From positions 1 through 49,878 of the forward strand of contig CAXIUT010000117.1 of the NCBI GenBank assembly GCA_964035545.1: DNA of 49,878 nucleotides, written 5' to 3'. This document shows positions 1 through 12,600 of the stretch, one piece after another (the stretch's first letter is position 1; each line of letters opens with the position of its first letter). The translations under genes and the position numbers were made by a program. The DNA is from Bugula neritina (lineage: Eukaryota; Bryozoa; Gymnolaemata; Cheilostomatida; Bugulidae). The notes beneath the pieces were generated by a model. That model was not told where the DNA came from. It worked only from the letters and a program-made list of their open reading frames with translations, and did no database searches.

Positions 1-75
1 CCCAACCCCAACCCCAACCCCAACCCCAACCCCAACCCCAACCCCAACCCCAACCCCAACCCCAACCCCAACCCC
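1..75. repeat. Telomere, left end (C-strand)
   Basis: Uninterrupted CCCCAA repeats run from base 1 and stop sharply before TTTATGG. C-strand polarity on the plus strand is what the left end of a ciliate macronuclear chromosome should show. GGGGTT-type repeats are known from oligohymenophorean ciliates. Confidence 0.97.
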
Positions 76-771
76 TTTATGGTTTTTATAGTTTATAAAT
101 TATTTATTAACTAACATCTTTATTACTATTCTATCCTATATTACTTTTTATTTATAGTTATTCTTTCCTTAAAATTTATTTTTATTCATTATTATCATTA
201 TTTATTATTATAGTTTTAGGACCTTAGGGTAGCTTAGATGTCAATTGTTTTTATTTATTTATAATCATGTCATTGTTTTTATCCTTAATCTCATCTTATC
301 ATTTGAAGGAGGTCTTTATTGAGGAACTTCTGAGCTACATAAAGGATCACCTTATTTTGGACTTTTTGTATCTTTTTCTTTTGATTCTCGACCTTCTTTA
401 TGAGTACAGGTACCCATACTTTTTTTAATAACTAATTATTATCATCTATAAAGTTGAAATTATAATAGACTTATTCAATTAAATTTAGATTCTTGAAAAA
501 AATATGAAATAACCACTTATTTACTTAATTGATTTATTTATCTTTAACATGATAAATAATATTCTATTAAAATATACTTCTATTATATTAAAATCAATGA
601 ATGCTTTTATCTAACTATCTCTTCCTTCTTGCTTCAATTATTTCTTCTTTCATCTTTTTCAAATTGAATACTTTAAGTTTTTATTCTTATCCTTTATTAA
701 TAATTATTTATTTCCTTTTTTACACTTTTATCTTATCTTTAATTTCAGGTTATAATTATATAATAACCTTC
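76..771. other. Subtelomeric spacer without a recognisable gene
   Basis: Very AT-rich stretch between the telomere and the 3' end of the first gene. Open frames occur by chance because only TGA stops, but none shows balanced amino-acid composition or a known motif. It is the longest gene-free stretch in the window. Confidence 0.6.
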
Positions 772-3700
772 TCAAGAATATTTAAAGTATCCAGAATTTA
801 TTCTACTTTCATCTGATGCTTATCTCTTCTTAATTATTATTATTTTTCTTTGTTTTTCATGATTATTACTTCTCTTTTTCAAAAAGATTCGATATAATAA
901 AATATGCTTATTTAAGATAGTTCTCATTTTTGTTTAAATTATTATTTTTATATTCTTTTTAATTTCCTCTAAAATTTTATAATAAAAATCACTAATTTGA
1001 TAAATACTAGTCAGAATTTTTATACATTCAGCCAAATGTTGCATTGATCTATCAAGATAATTAAGCTAGCTTTGTATTTTCGATAAAACAAAATGAATTT
1101 CCACTAAAGCATTTTTCGATCTTTAATCATTCGAAGTTTGATAGATAGAAAGAGATGAACCAAGTAAACTAGCTGCTTCACTCATATTTTTATCATATTA
1201 AAAAGCTACGATTCCCAGTTTATGATATATTCTTGCAGTTAAGAAATGATATTATCCAACTAGCTAAAGAAGTTAGCTTAAACAGTTCTAAGTTCTTACT
1301 TTTCTTCTTTGTACTCTTGATTAAAATGATGTAGAAATGCTTTATTTTACATTGAATAACACTGATTAACTTTTAGATCAAAAAGATAACTATCAAAATC
1401 TTGACCATAAAGATTTACATTTTATCTTCGATAAATTGCTTCTTTCAAAAGATTAGCTCTACTTTAGAAGATTATTTAAAGAAAATATTGGCTTATAAAG
1501 GTTTATCTAATTTTAATTTTAACTTAGCTAATTGATCAGTTATATGATAAAAATCAAATTTATCATAGTTTATAAACGAAAACTTACTTATCTTGCCTTA
1601 GAGAGAGCAGTAATAGCAAGTGAATATTTTTATGTTTATGAATAAATACAAGCTAACACTTTATAATATCTTACAGCTTCTTATTTTTTTTATTTCTTAT
1701 TATTTGTAATTAACTTCCAAACCTACTGACTCTATTTAAAGGCTGTCTATGTATCTCTAACTTTGAGAAGTAACTAAGCAGTTCGTAATTTGATTTAGAT
1801 GTTTAGCAAATTTTTTGGACTAATAAGTTATGAGTTAATTTAATATGTTTTATAGTAGATATGAAGGGCAGATTGATATTGAAATTGCTATTTGAGGATA
1901 AAAGCTATGTATAAATAGCAATATGGTATATGCATCAATGAAATAGGTTGCCTGAATGATGGATGAAAATAGCTATCAAACTAATTTTGTTAAATTCTGT
2001 TATAAAGACCTATAATACTATTTTATTTCCTTATTTTAGGTAGTTATATTCTTTATTTTTATATTTTATGCCATTATTGAAGCCACTTGATTTATTCCTA
2101 GAATATTTCAACTGATAAATTTCTTTATTTCAATAAATGATAAATCTTTCCTTTGATTTATAAACAAACTACAAATCTATAATTTCCTTTTTTGAAATAA
2201 CTATTATATATTTAAATAGCTGAATTGATAGAATTTAATGCCTGGTTATAGTTATGCATAGCAGCACATCCAAGAGACAGATATTGATAATAAATACATA
2301 AAACAGGATGTTATTCAGTATAAATAGACTTCAAAATAAGAATTGCCTTATTCAGATACACCACTGCTTCATAACTCTTTCTTTGTATTAACATATATTT
2401 TCCAAGAGATAGATAAAATTCAGGAACTACTTTATTATATTATCCTTATTATTATATCAAATTTAAACCTTGATCATAGTAATGCATGATTCTCGGTTCT
2501 TTGGAAGTCATTTTAAGGAACTACTTGATAGCTAGAGATATCCTTCAGCTATATATTTATAAAAACTTATCAAAAATTTATTAGTATGCTTTTTTCCAGA
2601 TACATTCTTTGAAGTATTGACCATTTTCTCTCCAAAACCGACCAATTTCTATAATTTTTAGCTTTTATTAGTAATCGAATAGTTTATAAATATATATTTT
2701 CTAGCTGTTAACTAAAATATATTTTTTTTTGATTATCACTTTTTATTTTCCCCTCCAATATATATTCAAAGCATTATAATGAAAATCAATACTCAGTTTA
2801 ATATCACCTTTAAATTAATAGCCAATAGCTTTTTTTGAATCAATCAAAGCTAAAAGAATATAATTCTATTTCATTTCTGTCTTATTTCTCTTAAACAATT
2901 TTTAATAATAGTTATAGCCTGCTGATAATACTAAGTCAACACATATCCATCACCGAAATCTTAAATTTTATTTATAATATTCTGATGACTTTCATATCTT
3001 ATCAAAGCGTTGTTATTGGCTGATTATTTGATTTTTTATAAGTAATAGATTCCTTCTGAGTTGGTATATAATTTTATCTTTATTTGATTTTGTACTAACG
3101 AGCTATATAACCATATTATAGTGATATTTCCCATTTTCCACTCCTATCATTGTATTCTTTACCAATAACAATAAATGAATTCAAAAGGTTAAATAAAATA
3201 TATTCATATCCTTTAAATGATTTTTTATTTTTTTATTAATTTTATTTCTTCTATATAAAATAATATCCATTTTCATGTTATCTAGATCTAGCTTTAGCCG
3301 TTATGTAGATAGTAAGATCAACATTCATGTTACTTTTAGTTGAAATTGAACTTTTATTGAGATGAGCCTTTACAAATCCTATATTTTCAATGATATTTCC
3401 ATAGTTAAAACATTAAAGCTCTTTTTCAGATAGTTGCAATTGTGAAAAACATCTAAATTACTCTTTAAAACTTTTTTTCTTTTATTATTATAAAAAAAAC
3501 CTCCTTAATTTGTTAAAATATTACAATTACAGGCCAAAGACAATTAGTCATATTATTTGGTTTATCTCCACTATACTTCAGCATCCTATTGATAATCAAC
3601 TCATGAGTATTGGTTAAATAAAAATCAACAGGATCCTCTAACAGTTTTAACCCAAATCTTTAAGAAAATGTTATCTTTCTGCAGATTTATTAATAATCAA

Positions 3701-4707
3701 TGTTTTTTAGAGATAAATATCATGAAATATACTATATTGATAGATAAGTTTTTTAAATATTTGAGTACTTTTAGATTCTAAATAACATATCTACCTGTTT
3801 TAAGACAAGTACTCAACACCAATTTAGTACGAACAGCATGACTCATAAAGTAATTCTAGCTATGCAAAATTTATGATAACTACTATCGAGAAGGCCAATA
3901 TTATAACTGTAACCAATTTGAAGATTGCTCCATTTGCAATAGCAATAGCTGCTACAACTACCTGCGAATAAGTTCTATTTGGTATGGAATCTCAACAATC
4001 GCATTTCTGCTATCAATTTTTTATTTATCAAAATGATATTTGTCTTCATGAGTTGGTTTAATTACAACTATGAAAGAAGTTTTTCTGGAAAAAATGAAAT
4101 AATCATAAAGTTGACTTAGTTTATTATTATTATCATTTTTTAAGAGTACGAGTAAAGCACAACAACAGAGAAAAATAGATGTTTATTTACTATTTACTTA
4201 TATTTTTAAAATAAAGAATTAATTTCACTTGTTGTCCATAATCGATATCCTTATTTAAGCAATATATTATCTCTTTATTTTTCTTTCTAACTAAAAACAT
4301 TATCTTTCAACCATAAAACAATCGTTCTTTATTTCTAGTGAATTTTCACCTCTCTAATTTCAGCTCCAGGTATCTCATTACTTACTAACTAAGCATATAT
4401 CTTAGCTGCTCCTAGGATTTATTAATCTTAATCGTCCTCCTTAATCGATTTAATTTCAGGCTAACAGATGTTTTCTTTGAATGCTGATTTTTTATCATTT
4501 TATATAGAATTATTCTTTTCCAGTATTATCGATTTTTCACTATGCTATCTCGATGAGTAACCTATTGAGTACATTTATTTCATCAATTTAATCACTTCTT
4601 TTAGATATTATCGAATAAAATTCTTATTTATCTTCTCTTTAAGCTGATTATATTTGACATTCCTTGATTGTTTATTTTCTAGCTAGTTTGATACTATTAT
4701 TACCCAT
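772..4707 (-). CDS. Large protein with possible membrane segment and C-terminal TPR repeats
   Basis: Not recognised as a named family. Reading down from 4707 the protein starts MGNNSIKLARK, a possible N-myristoylation site, and continues as a charged soluble stretch. Around 3850-4040 a hydrophobic run (KLVTVIILAFSIVVIINF) may be a membrane segment. The last roughly 600 residues, for example LSLGCAAMHNYNQALNSINS and LTARIYHKLGIVAF, have the small/large residue spacing of TPR helices, so a scaffolding role is likely. Short GT...AG introns restore the frame at 4545-4572 (28 nt), 3479-3500 (22 nt), 2931-2953 (23 nt), 2543-2566 (24 nt) and 1277-1299 (23 nt); a longer one fits at 1523-1587. Junctions near 3650, 3900-4100 and 1465 are not settled, so this could be two genes. 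TGA at 772-774 ends it. Confidence 0.6.
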
Positions 4708-4775
4708 CTAATTCAATAGTCAATCTGCCTTTTTAATAAATAATCATATTTTATCTCATTAGAATTAATATCCAA

Positions 4776-5709
4776 ATGTGTTTCCTACCAGTAAAGTGCC
4801 TCAAAGCCATCGTCTTTGTTGGCTCCATCTGCTCGATAGCCATCTCAATTTGGTCTCCTCGCCCGTACTTTGCGCCCTACTCAGTTACCATCTACGTCCA
4901 AGTCAACAAAAAAGTTCTTAGTAATGTCAATCAATCAGCTGTTAGTGCCTCCCTGATAGGCCTCTACATCTCCTCAATTGTCTTTCTACTACTTGGAGTG
5001 TCTGGTCTAGCAGGTTCTCTTAAATCTTCAAGCAAAAGATAAAGCAAAGGCACATGTCTGTTGGCATTATTTTCAATTGGAGTATTCATCTTTTTCCTGA
5101 TATTTTTGGCGGAACTATCTTCTTTTTGTGGACCTGAAACTATCTTTGGAACTGACTGCACAAATGGTTCAAAAACTGATCTTATCCAAGACCTATATCA
5201 AACCAGCAATGAAGCTTATAGCAAATTTTGTCGAGAAGATTGTCCTTGTAGTTTAGACAAAAATTCTGACCTCTATAATGTGCTATCAGGTTTTCCATTA
5301 AAATTGGATGGAACAAACAAGAAGGTAGGTGATTGTTAAAATATGACTGGTAGCTAAAATGTTGATGTGCTTGCTACCTTTGAAGAATTGTTAGATTGTG
5401 GAGGATGGTGTCCTCTCGATAGCACTACAGAACCTAACCCTACTATTGGAAATAATTCTATATACTTTTATCGCTTCAGAGATATCAATGACTGTTCAAA
5501 TAAAGGTACTTTTTATACTATGAAGATTGTTTCAACAACTTACAGGGTTGTCATGAAGTTTTGAAGATTTTATGACAGGAAAAGGAAGAATTGTAGCCTT
5601 TGGATGTCTAGTAGCTTTGCTGGTTTGTCTACTAACATCATCGCTGTCTGTTGTATCTGCTACCATCCTAGTAAAGTCAAAAGCGGATCAAATTTCTACT
5701 CAAGAATGA
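4776..5709 (+). CDS. Tetraspanin
   Basis: Four-pass membrane organiser of the tetraspanin type. Hydrophobic segments lie near the N-terminus (CLKAIVFVGSICSIAISI), in the middle (two, including LLALFSIGVFIFFLIFLAEL), and at the C-terminus (GRIVAFGCLVALLVCLL). Between TM3 and TM4 is a cysteine-rich loop with CGGWCP, matching the family's CCG landmark, followed by NDC. Two 20-nt introns, 5506-5525 and 5547-5566, both ending in GAAG, are needed to join the loop to the last membrane helix in frame; with them no sequence error has to be assumed. The TAA after SSSKR lies in-frame inside the protein, so it is sense. Starts 68 bp from the divergent gene on its left. Confidence 0.82.
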
Positions 5710-5828
5710 TAGAAATGGATTGATTTATCTGTCGATATCTGATTTAACAACATTATTTTTAACTATTGATACTAATATATTTTTCAGGAAATTAACTCTG
5801 TGATATAATCTTGCATATATCAATTTAA

Positions 5829-7524
5829 ATGGAAAAAAACCCGCCCCTGACCCACAACCGTCTAGACGACTCCGATCCAAAAGAAAATAAATGTTTACAG
5901 AGCTAGCAACCCATCAATAAGAAAAAATCAAGGAAGAACCTTAAGAAAGAAAAGAAAATAATCATAGAGTCATCATGGAAGATTCATAAGAAGAAGTAGA
6001 ACTTTAAGTTCTTCAACATTAAAATAAAAATATTGACACAATATCCTAAACAATTCACAAACTCTTATCCAAAAACGTATTTTTCATAAGATTCAGAAAG
6101 TATCAGCTAAAAATGCATTTAGCATTCCTTTAATCGATCTCTAAAAACTACCTGACTTTTCAAGTATTATTATTTGTATTTAGCCAGTCTCTAGAATGAA
6201 CATTCTTGGAAAAAAATAAGTTCCACTCTTGAAAATGACTATAAAATATATGCATATAGAGTTGATGCCATCCACTCAATCACCTACAACATCTTACATA
6301 CTATGGCCAGAAGACAACAAGATGTAGATTCTTTACAAAATGCACCAAAAGAAAAATCCTAGTTAAGTCCAAATAAAAATCAACTAAGATAATGCTGAAG
6401 GATAGTTTTTGTAAAAAAAAATATAAAATCTTAATCTAGCAGAAATAGAACTAGTCATGAAAATGGATCCTATCTTATAAAGAACAAAAAGACAATTCGA
6501 TACTTTAGGAAGTGAAACCATGCTCATCGATAACCTATCACTAGATTAGATGCTTTGTCTTCAACTAGTTAGAAATAACTAAGAAAATCTATCTTACCCT
6601 GAATGGGGTACCCTACCACGGTGAATGGACAGTTGATGACCCACTTATGTGCTTTATGGACTTCACCTATTTCAGAAATTCTATCAGATAGAAATATCAA
6701 AGTCACATAATGGTTGATTAGAACAATCAAATAGATTAGGATTTGGTGGGGATAATAGAATAGAAATAAAATTATCTTAGAGGTAATGAACAAATGGAGT
6801 CTGAAGAGTATTAGATAAGAAAGAAAGCTATTTCTTCCTAAATTCATATGAGATGCTCATATCTAAATGAAAGAGATATAATTTAAGATGCAGATAATTG
6901 GATGGAAGATGTTGATAGAAAATTTTTAGGAGTTAAATCCAAAAAAAAAACCATAAAAATAGATCAAAATGTTCCAATAACAGTTAAATAAGAAGATCCT
7001 GCATAATTAGTTGATTTCAACCTTTCTAGTCATGAAAAATAAACCAGAAACAATATATTCAAACCAGATTCGGATAAAATGGAACATCATTAAGAGATTT
7101 AAGATAGATTTTTAATTAAATCTAAACTGCCTTCTCCATTTGACTTGTAAATATCATTTTTTCAGAAAAAATAACTTCGTATTTCTAAAAGAAGAGGAAC
7201 CTTTCCCTTTTCGTTAAGAAGGTGAGGATTATAATCCTCCCATGGAGGCAGAAGTGGATATCCGCAGACAAAATGTGTCCATAATCGATGCCAAAAGACT
7301 AATAAAAGAACAAATCAACAACAAATCGACCTTCAGCAGCATATACAGCAGTTACAATAGTTTTGGGCAAGGAAAATAGATATCTCCTGCTCTTTGTTTC
7401 CTGACTGTACTGCATTTAGCTAACTAATGCAATCTGACCTTGAAAGAGATAGATGGAGGTAATTTCTATATTCGTTGATTATTTTATCTTCAATTCAATA
7501 GTATCAACTCAATTCATCATTTGA
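5829..7524 (+). CDS. Condensin subunit 2 (CAP-H / Barren)
   Basis: Kleisin subunit of condensin, which bridges SMC2 and SMC4 in mitotic chromosome compaction. Landmarks in order: basic N-terminal PSRRLRSKRKEMF; SKNKVSAKNAFSIPLIDL; KIYAYRVDAIHS; MKMDPILERTKRQFD; and C-terminal ALCFLTVLHLANECNLTL, which matches the LHLANE box of the family. Six introns join these blocks in frame: 6077-6096, 6164-6183, 6324-6351, 6608-6632, 7147-7165 and 7459-7501 (20, 20, 28, 25, 19 and 43 nt). The N-terminal block is in another frame from the ATG at 5829; either one A is missing from the A7 run at 5831-5838 or translation starts at ATG 5891. The last codons overlap the convergent gene on the other strand. Confidence 0.85.
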
Positions 7525-8143
7525 CTCCATCAAATCACTCTCTTTCTGAGACTAGTTCTCCTATTTATTCTATTAGAATCCATACTTTTGCTAGAAATAA
7601 TTTTTTATCTGAACATAAGTCACTGGTTAATTTTTTATCCTTGTTCTTTTCCCTCCCTAATCTTTTACAGCATTTGATAGACTCAGATTGTGAAATATTT
7701 TACTTTTACTTTCTGGTATTTTTGAATTAAGTGAAAAATCACTGCTTTTATCTGAGATCTAAGTGATAGTTCGTCGATATTTATCTGGTTTATTTTTTTT
7801 AGGAATTCTATAAAATGATTACACAATTGACTAGTTTATTATATTCTAAGTTTTCGAGCTTTCTCTAGCAATTATGCACACCATGGATATTAGTATTCAT
7901 AGGTTTTGATCCAAGTGTTTTATTACTGATAAACTAATTTTTTTTAGGTCGAAAAGAACGAGATTTAGTTGTATACATAGAAGTAGCTTTAGTCAAAAAA
8001 GCATTATTATGACAAGTTATTTTATAATTAGTGAGATAGTAATCGATAGACTGTTGCTGGGAGGCTAGAAATCTATCTTTGAGAAGTTTATGATTAACTG
8101 GATGAGAGGTTGTGGGAAAAAAGCAAGATTTATTATAGCTCAT
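7504..8143 (-). CDS. Hypothetical protein, about 190 aa
   Basis: Not recognised. Starts MSYNKSCFFPTTSHP at 8143; the N-terminal half is basic and Ser/Thr-rich (SMYTTKSRSFRPKKN). The C-terminal half, in a different frame and so probably joined through one or more short introns between about 7750 and 7870, is highly charged and ends EENESQKESDLMESNDELS. No membrane segment or enzyme motif is visible. Its 3' end overlaps the last codons of the CAP-H gene by about 20 bp, tail to tail. It is the last gene before the telomeric tract at 8310. Confidence 0.55.
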
Positions 8144-8309
8144 ATTTATTATCTATATTTAGACCATAAAAAAAAAGACAGAGATTCTTAAGATTTTGTT
8201 TAATAATTATCTAAAATAACCTTTGAGTAAGTTGATAATAAATGAATTATTTTTGAAAATTTTAATAGATATCACTTCAAATATATATATAAAACAAATC
8301 AATGCCTCA

Positions 8310-8385
8310 GGGGTTGGGTTGGGGTTGGGGGTTGGGGTTGGGGTTGGGGTTGGGGTTGGGGTTGGGGTTGGGGTTGGGGGTTGGG
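8310..8385. repeat. Internal telomere tract, G-strand
   Basis: About 76 bp of GGGGTT repeats with a few GGGTT and GGGGGTT variants. G-strand on the plus strand is the polarity of a right-hand chromosome end, pairing with the telomere at base 1. The junction TCA|GGGGTT is the same as at the right end of the window (TCA|GGGGTT at 49790), which argues for true telomere addition. Immediately after it a transporter reading frame begins in mid-gene, so this is best read as the end of one chromosome joined to another fragment. Confidence 0.9.
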
Positions 8386-9551
8386 TGATAGGACTAGGAT
8401 CACTTATCCCATATCTAACCTAAGAAACAGGAATCCTCTAAACTTAATACACATATCTGTTTAGTTGTCGTTCAGCTGGCATGGTCTTAGGAGCTGTTAT
8501 GATTAAAGTCTTGAAAAAAATGAAATTTACCTATCATCAAATTATGACTATTGGAGCTATTATTATCTTTTTTTTCTCCTTGCTCATGAACTTTACCAGA
8601 TCTTCCTTTTGGCTTGGAGTTTGGATGTTTTTCACTAGTATAGGCTACAGCATCTTCGAAGTTCTCATCAATATGGCTGTTCTCTTGATTAGTCCTATCA
8701 AATAACTCGAATATTGGATGCTTATAGCTCATGGATCCTTTGGAGTTGGAGCCCTTTTATCCCCTCTCATAGTCTATATCTTTTAGATTAATACTTTTAT
8801 GGTTTTTGGAATCCTATTAAGTATCCTAGTTCCTTTTTACTTTCTCTTATCAACGCCAGAACTCAGTGGATTCAAAGATGAATAATAAAAAGAATTGAAA
8901 AATAACTAAAATAAAGGTATACCAATAAGTAGTAAACTGGAATATGTTCTATCTTTAATGATATTTTTCTATGTTGGTCTTTAATGCACATATAGTGGCT
9001 GGATTTCTTCTTTTGCTGTTCTATCTGGAGTAACTGATAACGAGGGAGCAACTATTTTTCCTGCTATATATTGGATTGGATTAACTCTCTTTAGATTCCT
9101 CTTAGCTTTTGCTCCTGGAAAAAGTAGCATCAAACTTAAACTGCTTATTGGAGGAAGCATATTTACCGGAATCATCTCTATTCTTTTGATATAAACTGGA
9201 TATCCAACAATAACTTGCTATGTCTGTTCAATATTACTCGGATTGAGTCTGTCATCTATTTACCCATTAATATTCACATTTCCGATTGAAGAAGGACTAA
9301 CAATTGACAACCACCAGGCAACAAACATTGGCACAGCAGGAGTAATATCTGAAGGAATTCTAACAATGTTTGTTGGTCTTCTTATGCAATATTTTCATGT
9401 AAATATGCTTCTATTTTCTCTTACTATGGTATCCATTGCTTTATGGGTTCTTAGATAAATTTCTATAAAATTCATATCTTAGCAAAATGATAACAAAATA
9501 TAATCAAATATTGAGATTTAGCTTTTATAAAAATAGAAAAATAAATAATGA
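8386..9551 (+). CDS. Major facilitator superfamily transporter, 5'-truncated
   Basis: Multi-pass transporter of the MFS fold, closest in look to the MFSD4/sugar-porter-like group; substrate unknown. The frame is open from the telomere junction. It begins in what should be TM1 (VIGLGSLIPYLTEETGIL), continues with the TM2 entry LFSCRSAGMVLGAVMIKVLK, then about nine more hydrophobic helices, a charged central loop (about 8870-8940), and a C-terminal half with ATNIGTAGVISEGILTMFVG. TAA and TAG occur inside it as Glu. The N-terminus and part of TM1 are missing because the telomere repeat replaces them. It ends at TGA 9549-9551 after a Lys/Glu-rich tail. Confidence 0.8.
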
Positions 9552-9696
9552 TTTGTATTTAAATACCTTCATATCAATATTTTTAGCGTAAAAAAAAGGT
9601 ATAATGGATTACATATTAACAAGAATTCATTTAAAGATAAATAAAGTTTAATCAATAAAATACTAATTGACATAATAACTAAAATTTGAGTGAATA

Positions 9697-12600
9697 TCAC
9701 TTTATTTTTTTGAAAGATGGTAATTGTTTTTATTTTTTTTTAACTTTCAATGAAGAAAGAGTTCTCAAAAGTTAATTAAATATTGAAGAACAATCAGTTT
9801 TTATTTTATATTATTTATTCTACTAATTTTTACAAAGAGTTAATTGAATATTTTCTTTATCAATTTGCCACCGAATAAGTTGTTTCAACCCAATCTCTTC
9901 TATCTTTTGTTATTTATCTGAATCATTATACACTAATAAAATAGATTTCGTCTTGATATACATTTTATATTACTACTCAACTGGCAGTTGCACACTCATA
10001 GCCAAAGGACTCTCAGAACACATCTTAATATATCGATATTTCAACTATAAATCGCTTAAATTAGTCAACTAGATCTAAGATATAGCCAAATCCAATCTGA
10101 CCTTCATCTCCTCTTTCTTGTATTTCTTTGTAAAAGAACTTGGAAATAATCCAATCATCATCTCAGAAAGTGTCCGATGCTGGTATTTGATTTGGTATAT
10201 CAATGCAGCCAACACAAAATATGAAGTCTCATCAATTAGTATCCTTCCCATATAGTAATCAAAATACAATTGAGCAAAACATAGCTCAATCAACTACTCA
10301 TCTTCTTCAACCACCTGAACAGCAAATCTTATCTTCAACATCAAAAAGAAATTAGGAGGATTAATATTCACTTATAAATATTTTTGCTTAGTCAATTCCC
10401 AATAAGTAATCATATCCCATACAGTATTTGTCTATCTAATAGGAGACTACTATAAATCTTAATTATCAAAATTAACCACTTAGAAAAACCCAAATAAAGG
10501 TCTCAACCTCTCAGTAACTCCAAATTTAATCAAAGCACTCTATTTGATCTAAGAAAAAGAGTTAAAAGATTCTACATTAACCAACACTGAAGTTCCAGCT
10601 GTAAGATATATTGGAATAGAAATTTGTCTTTTACACATCAGACCCATGATCTGATAACTAATAGGAAGATACCCAACTATAGATCTCTTTTGAACTTTAC
10701 AAACTATAAAACTGAAAAGATAAGTCAAATAATCACATTATATTTGTCCAGTTTTTTTATCTTTTATTTTCCAATAGAAAAGGTTTAAAGTTGCTTTCAG
10801 AATCTATTGCTGAGGATTATAAACATGTAAAAATACAGTCATCAACTGATATATACGAATAGCTGATAGTTAATAACTTGTATTTGATTGCCTGATCATT
10901 TGCACCAAAATTTATCTTTTAAATTAAACTGAAGTATTCTGACATTATTCCAATAGTTTCTCTACTAGTTTAAGCACATCATTGATATCTTCAAGATCTC
11001 TAATTTTCAAAAGAATATTAAATATTTTTAACACCTTTTTCTCATCAAGTTAATTTCCTATCAATGTCATTGATTTGTTTAAAACACCTTTTTTATAAAC
11101 TAATATCTATTTATAGGTTTTATCAGAACCAAAAAAAGTTGTTCTTGGACGAAGTATTGTTTTAAAATATTTCTCTATTGGAAAATCCATTATCTATGTT
11201 AATAGTTGAGGAGGAAGATCTGTGAATTTAAAAATACAATGAGAACTTACAGGAGAAAAAAAATCTTATTAACTACCCTTTATTTCGATTTTGTATTTTT
11301 CAGAAAGAATATCTTTCAATTTTTGAAGATCTTCTTTATTTCTTTAATATTTTTATATTAAAAGATCTTCTTGAAAAACTATTCCTGAATCACTAAAAGA
11401 TGTCTCTGATTTGTCTTTCATAAAACTAAAAAAATCTTTGTTAAAAGTCTGATTTTTACCCATTAACTATGCACTAGGAGTCTCAGGTTTAATATACGGT
11501 ACTCTGGGATCTATCTGGTTTTAATTTGTAAATTCAGCCTCATTAAGCACTATATATTTTCTATATTACCTAAACCAGTTCCATTCGTCTGTTCCTTTTT
11601 CTATTTTTCTAGCTTGATGTTCTTCTGAAAATCCATAACAGGTTCTAAAAATAAAGATGATTGAATTTTCTCTGGAAAAGGAATCGAATTTTATTGATTA
11701 TTTTAAAGAATACTCATTTTTTTCATTTTTTCATTTCGAAACTGTTTTTATTATTCATGAATCTGTTTTGCCTGTCTTATTGCTGCTAATCTGGCTTGCT
11801 ATTGTTTTTATTTAATTCTCAATGAAAAAAAATGAATTTTTGTAAATTTCTATTTCTTGATTTTAAATTACATTTTTCCTGGCATTGCTTTCAAATTTTG
11901 TATTCTTTGATGTAATAATTTAAGTTTTTTAAATAATTTAATTCTTTATAGCCATTTTTTAGTTGCCTTTTGAATAATTTTTGCTTTTTGTTATCTTTTC
12001 TATATTTCCTAAATTAGCTTCTAATTTAGAAATTGCTATAACTATTGAACCATATAAACTCTCACATTTCCAAGCAAATAATCTTCTTTTTTAATTTTTA
12101 AACCTTTAAAAATCGACTGAACCACTTCTCTATTACTATTTTATTTATACAAATCTTTAAAAACAATACAATAACAATCTCTAAAATCCTGATATCTTTT
12201 TCTTTTGGGAAAAGTATTTTTTCTAATAAAAATGGTCTGCAGAACTCCTAAATATCTAATCTGAGTTAAAATATAATTTTAATCTGGAAAACCAGGTTTT
12301 TTAACTTAATTAGGTTTAATACAACGTATAAAATGTACCTGAGATGAAGAAAGTTACATCATCAAATCTTCTATCTATTTATTAAACTTATTAAGTATAG
12401 TCTTTCCTCCTTCTTCTTTAGTCTCACCCCAGATACCACCCAATAATTGTTGAATATCCTGATTCATTTTATCTTGATTTTTAGATTTGAAACCTTTAAT
12501 AGAATAACTAACTTGACAAGGCGAATGAGAAAGAGTAAATAAAGAAGGTTTGAGTTTATCGAAACTAATATTTTTTGATTCTAATTTTGTAAATCCATGC

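Noticed and set aside
3134-3135. Separate TPR gene starting at an ATG near 3134
   Set aside because: The minus-strand frame upstream (to 3480 and beyond) is also coding and joins through a 22-nt intron, so this ATG is probably internal.
3722-4036. Plus-strand gene for a small Cys-rich membrane protein
   Set aside because: Its first exon is antisense to well-supported minus-strand coding sequence. The Cys-rich part alone has no start codon in frame; kept only as a finding.
5505-5575. Two homopolymer sequencing errors in the tetraspanin
   Set aside because: Two 20-nt GT...AG introns restore the frame exactly, so no error is needed.
8223-8423. Gly-Val-rich open frame across the telomeric tract
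   Set aside because: It is simply GGGGTT repeat translated; only the part after 8385 matches a transporter.
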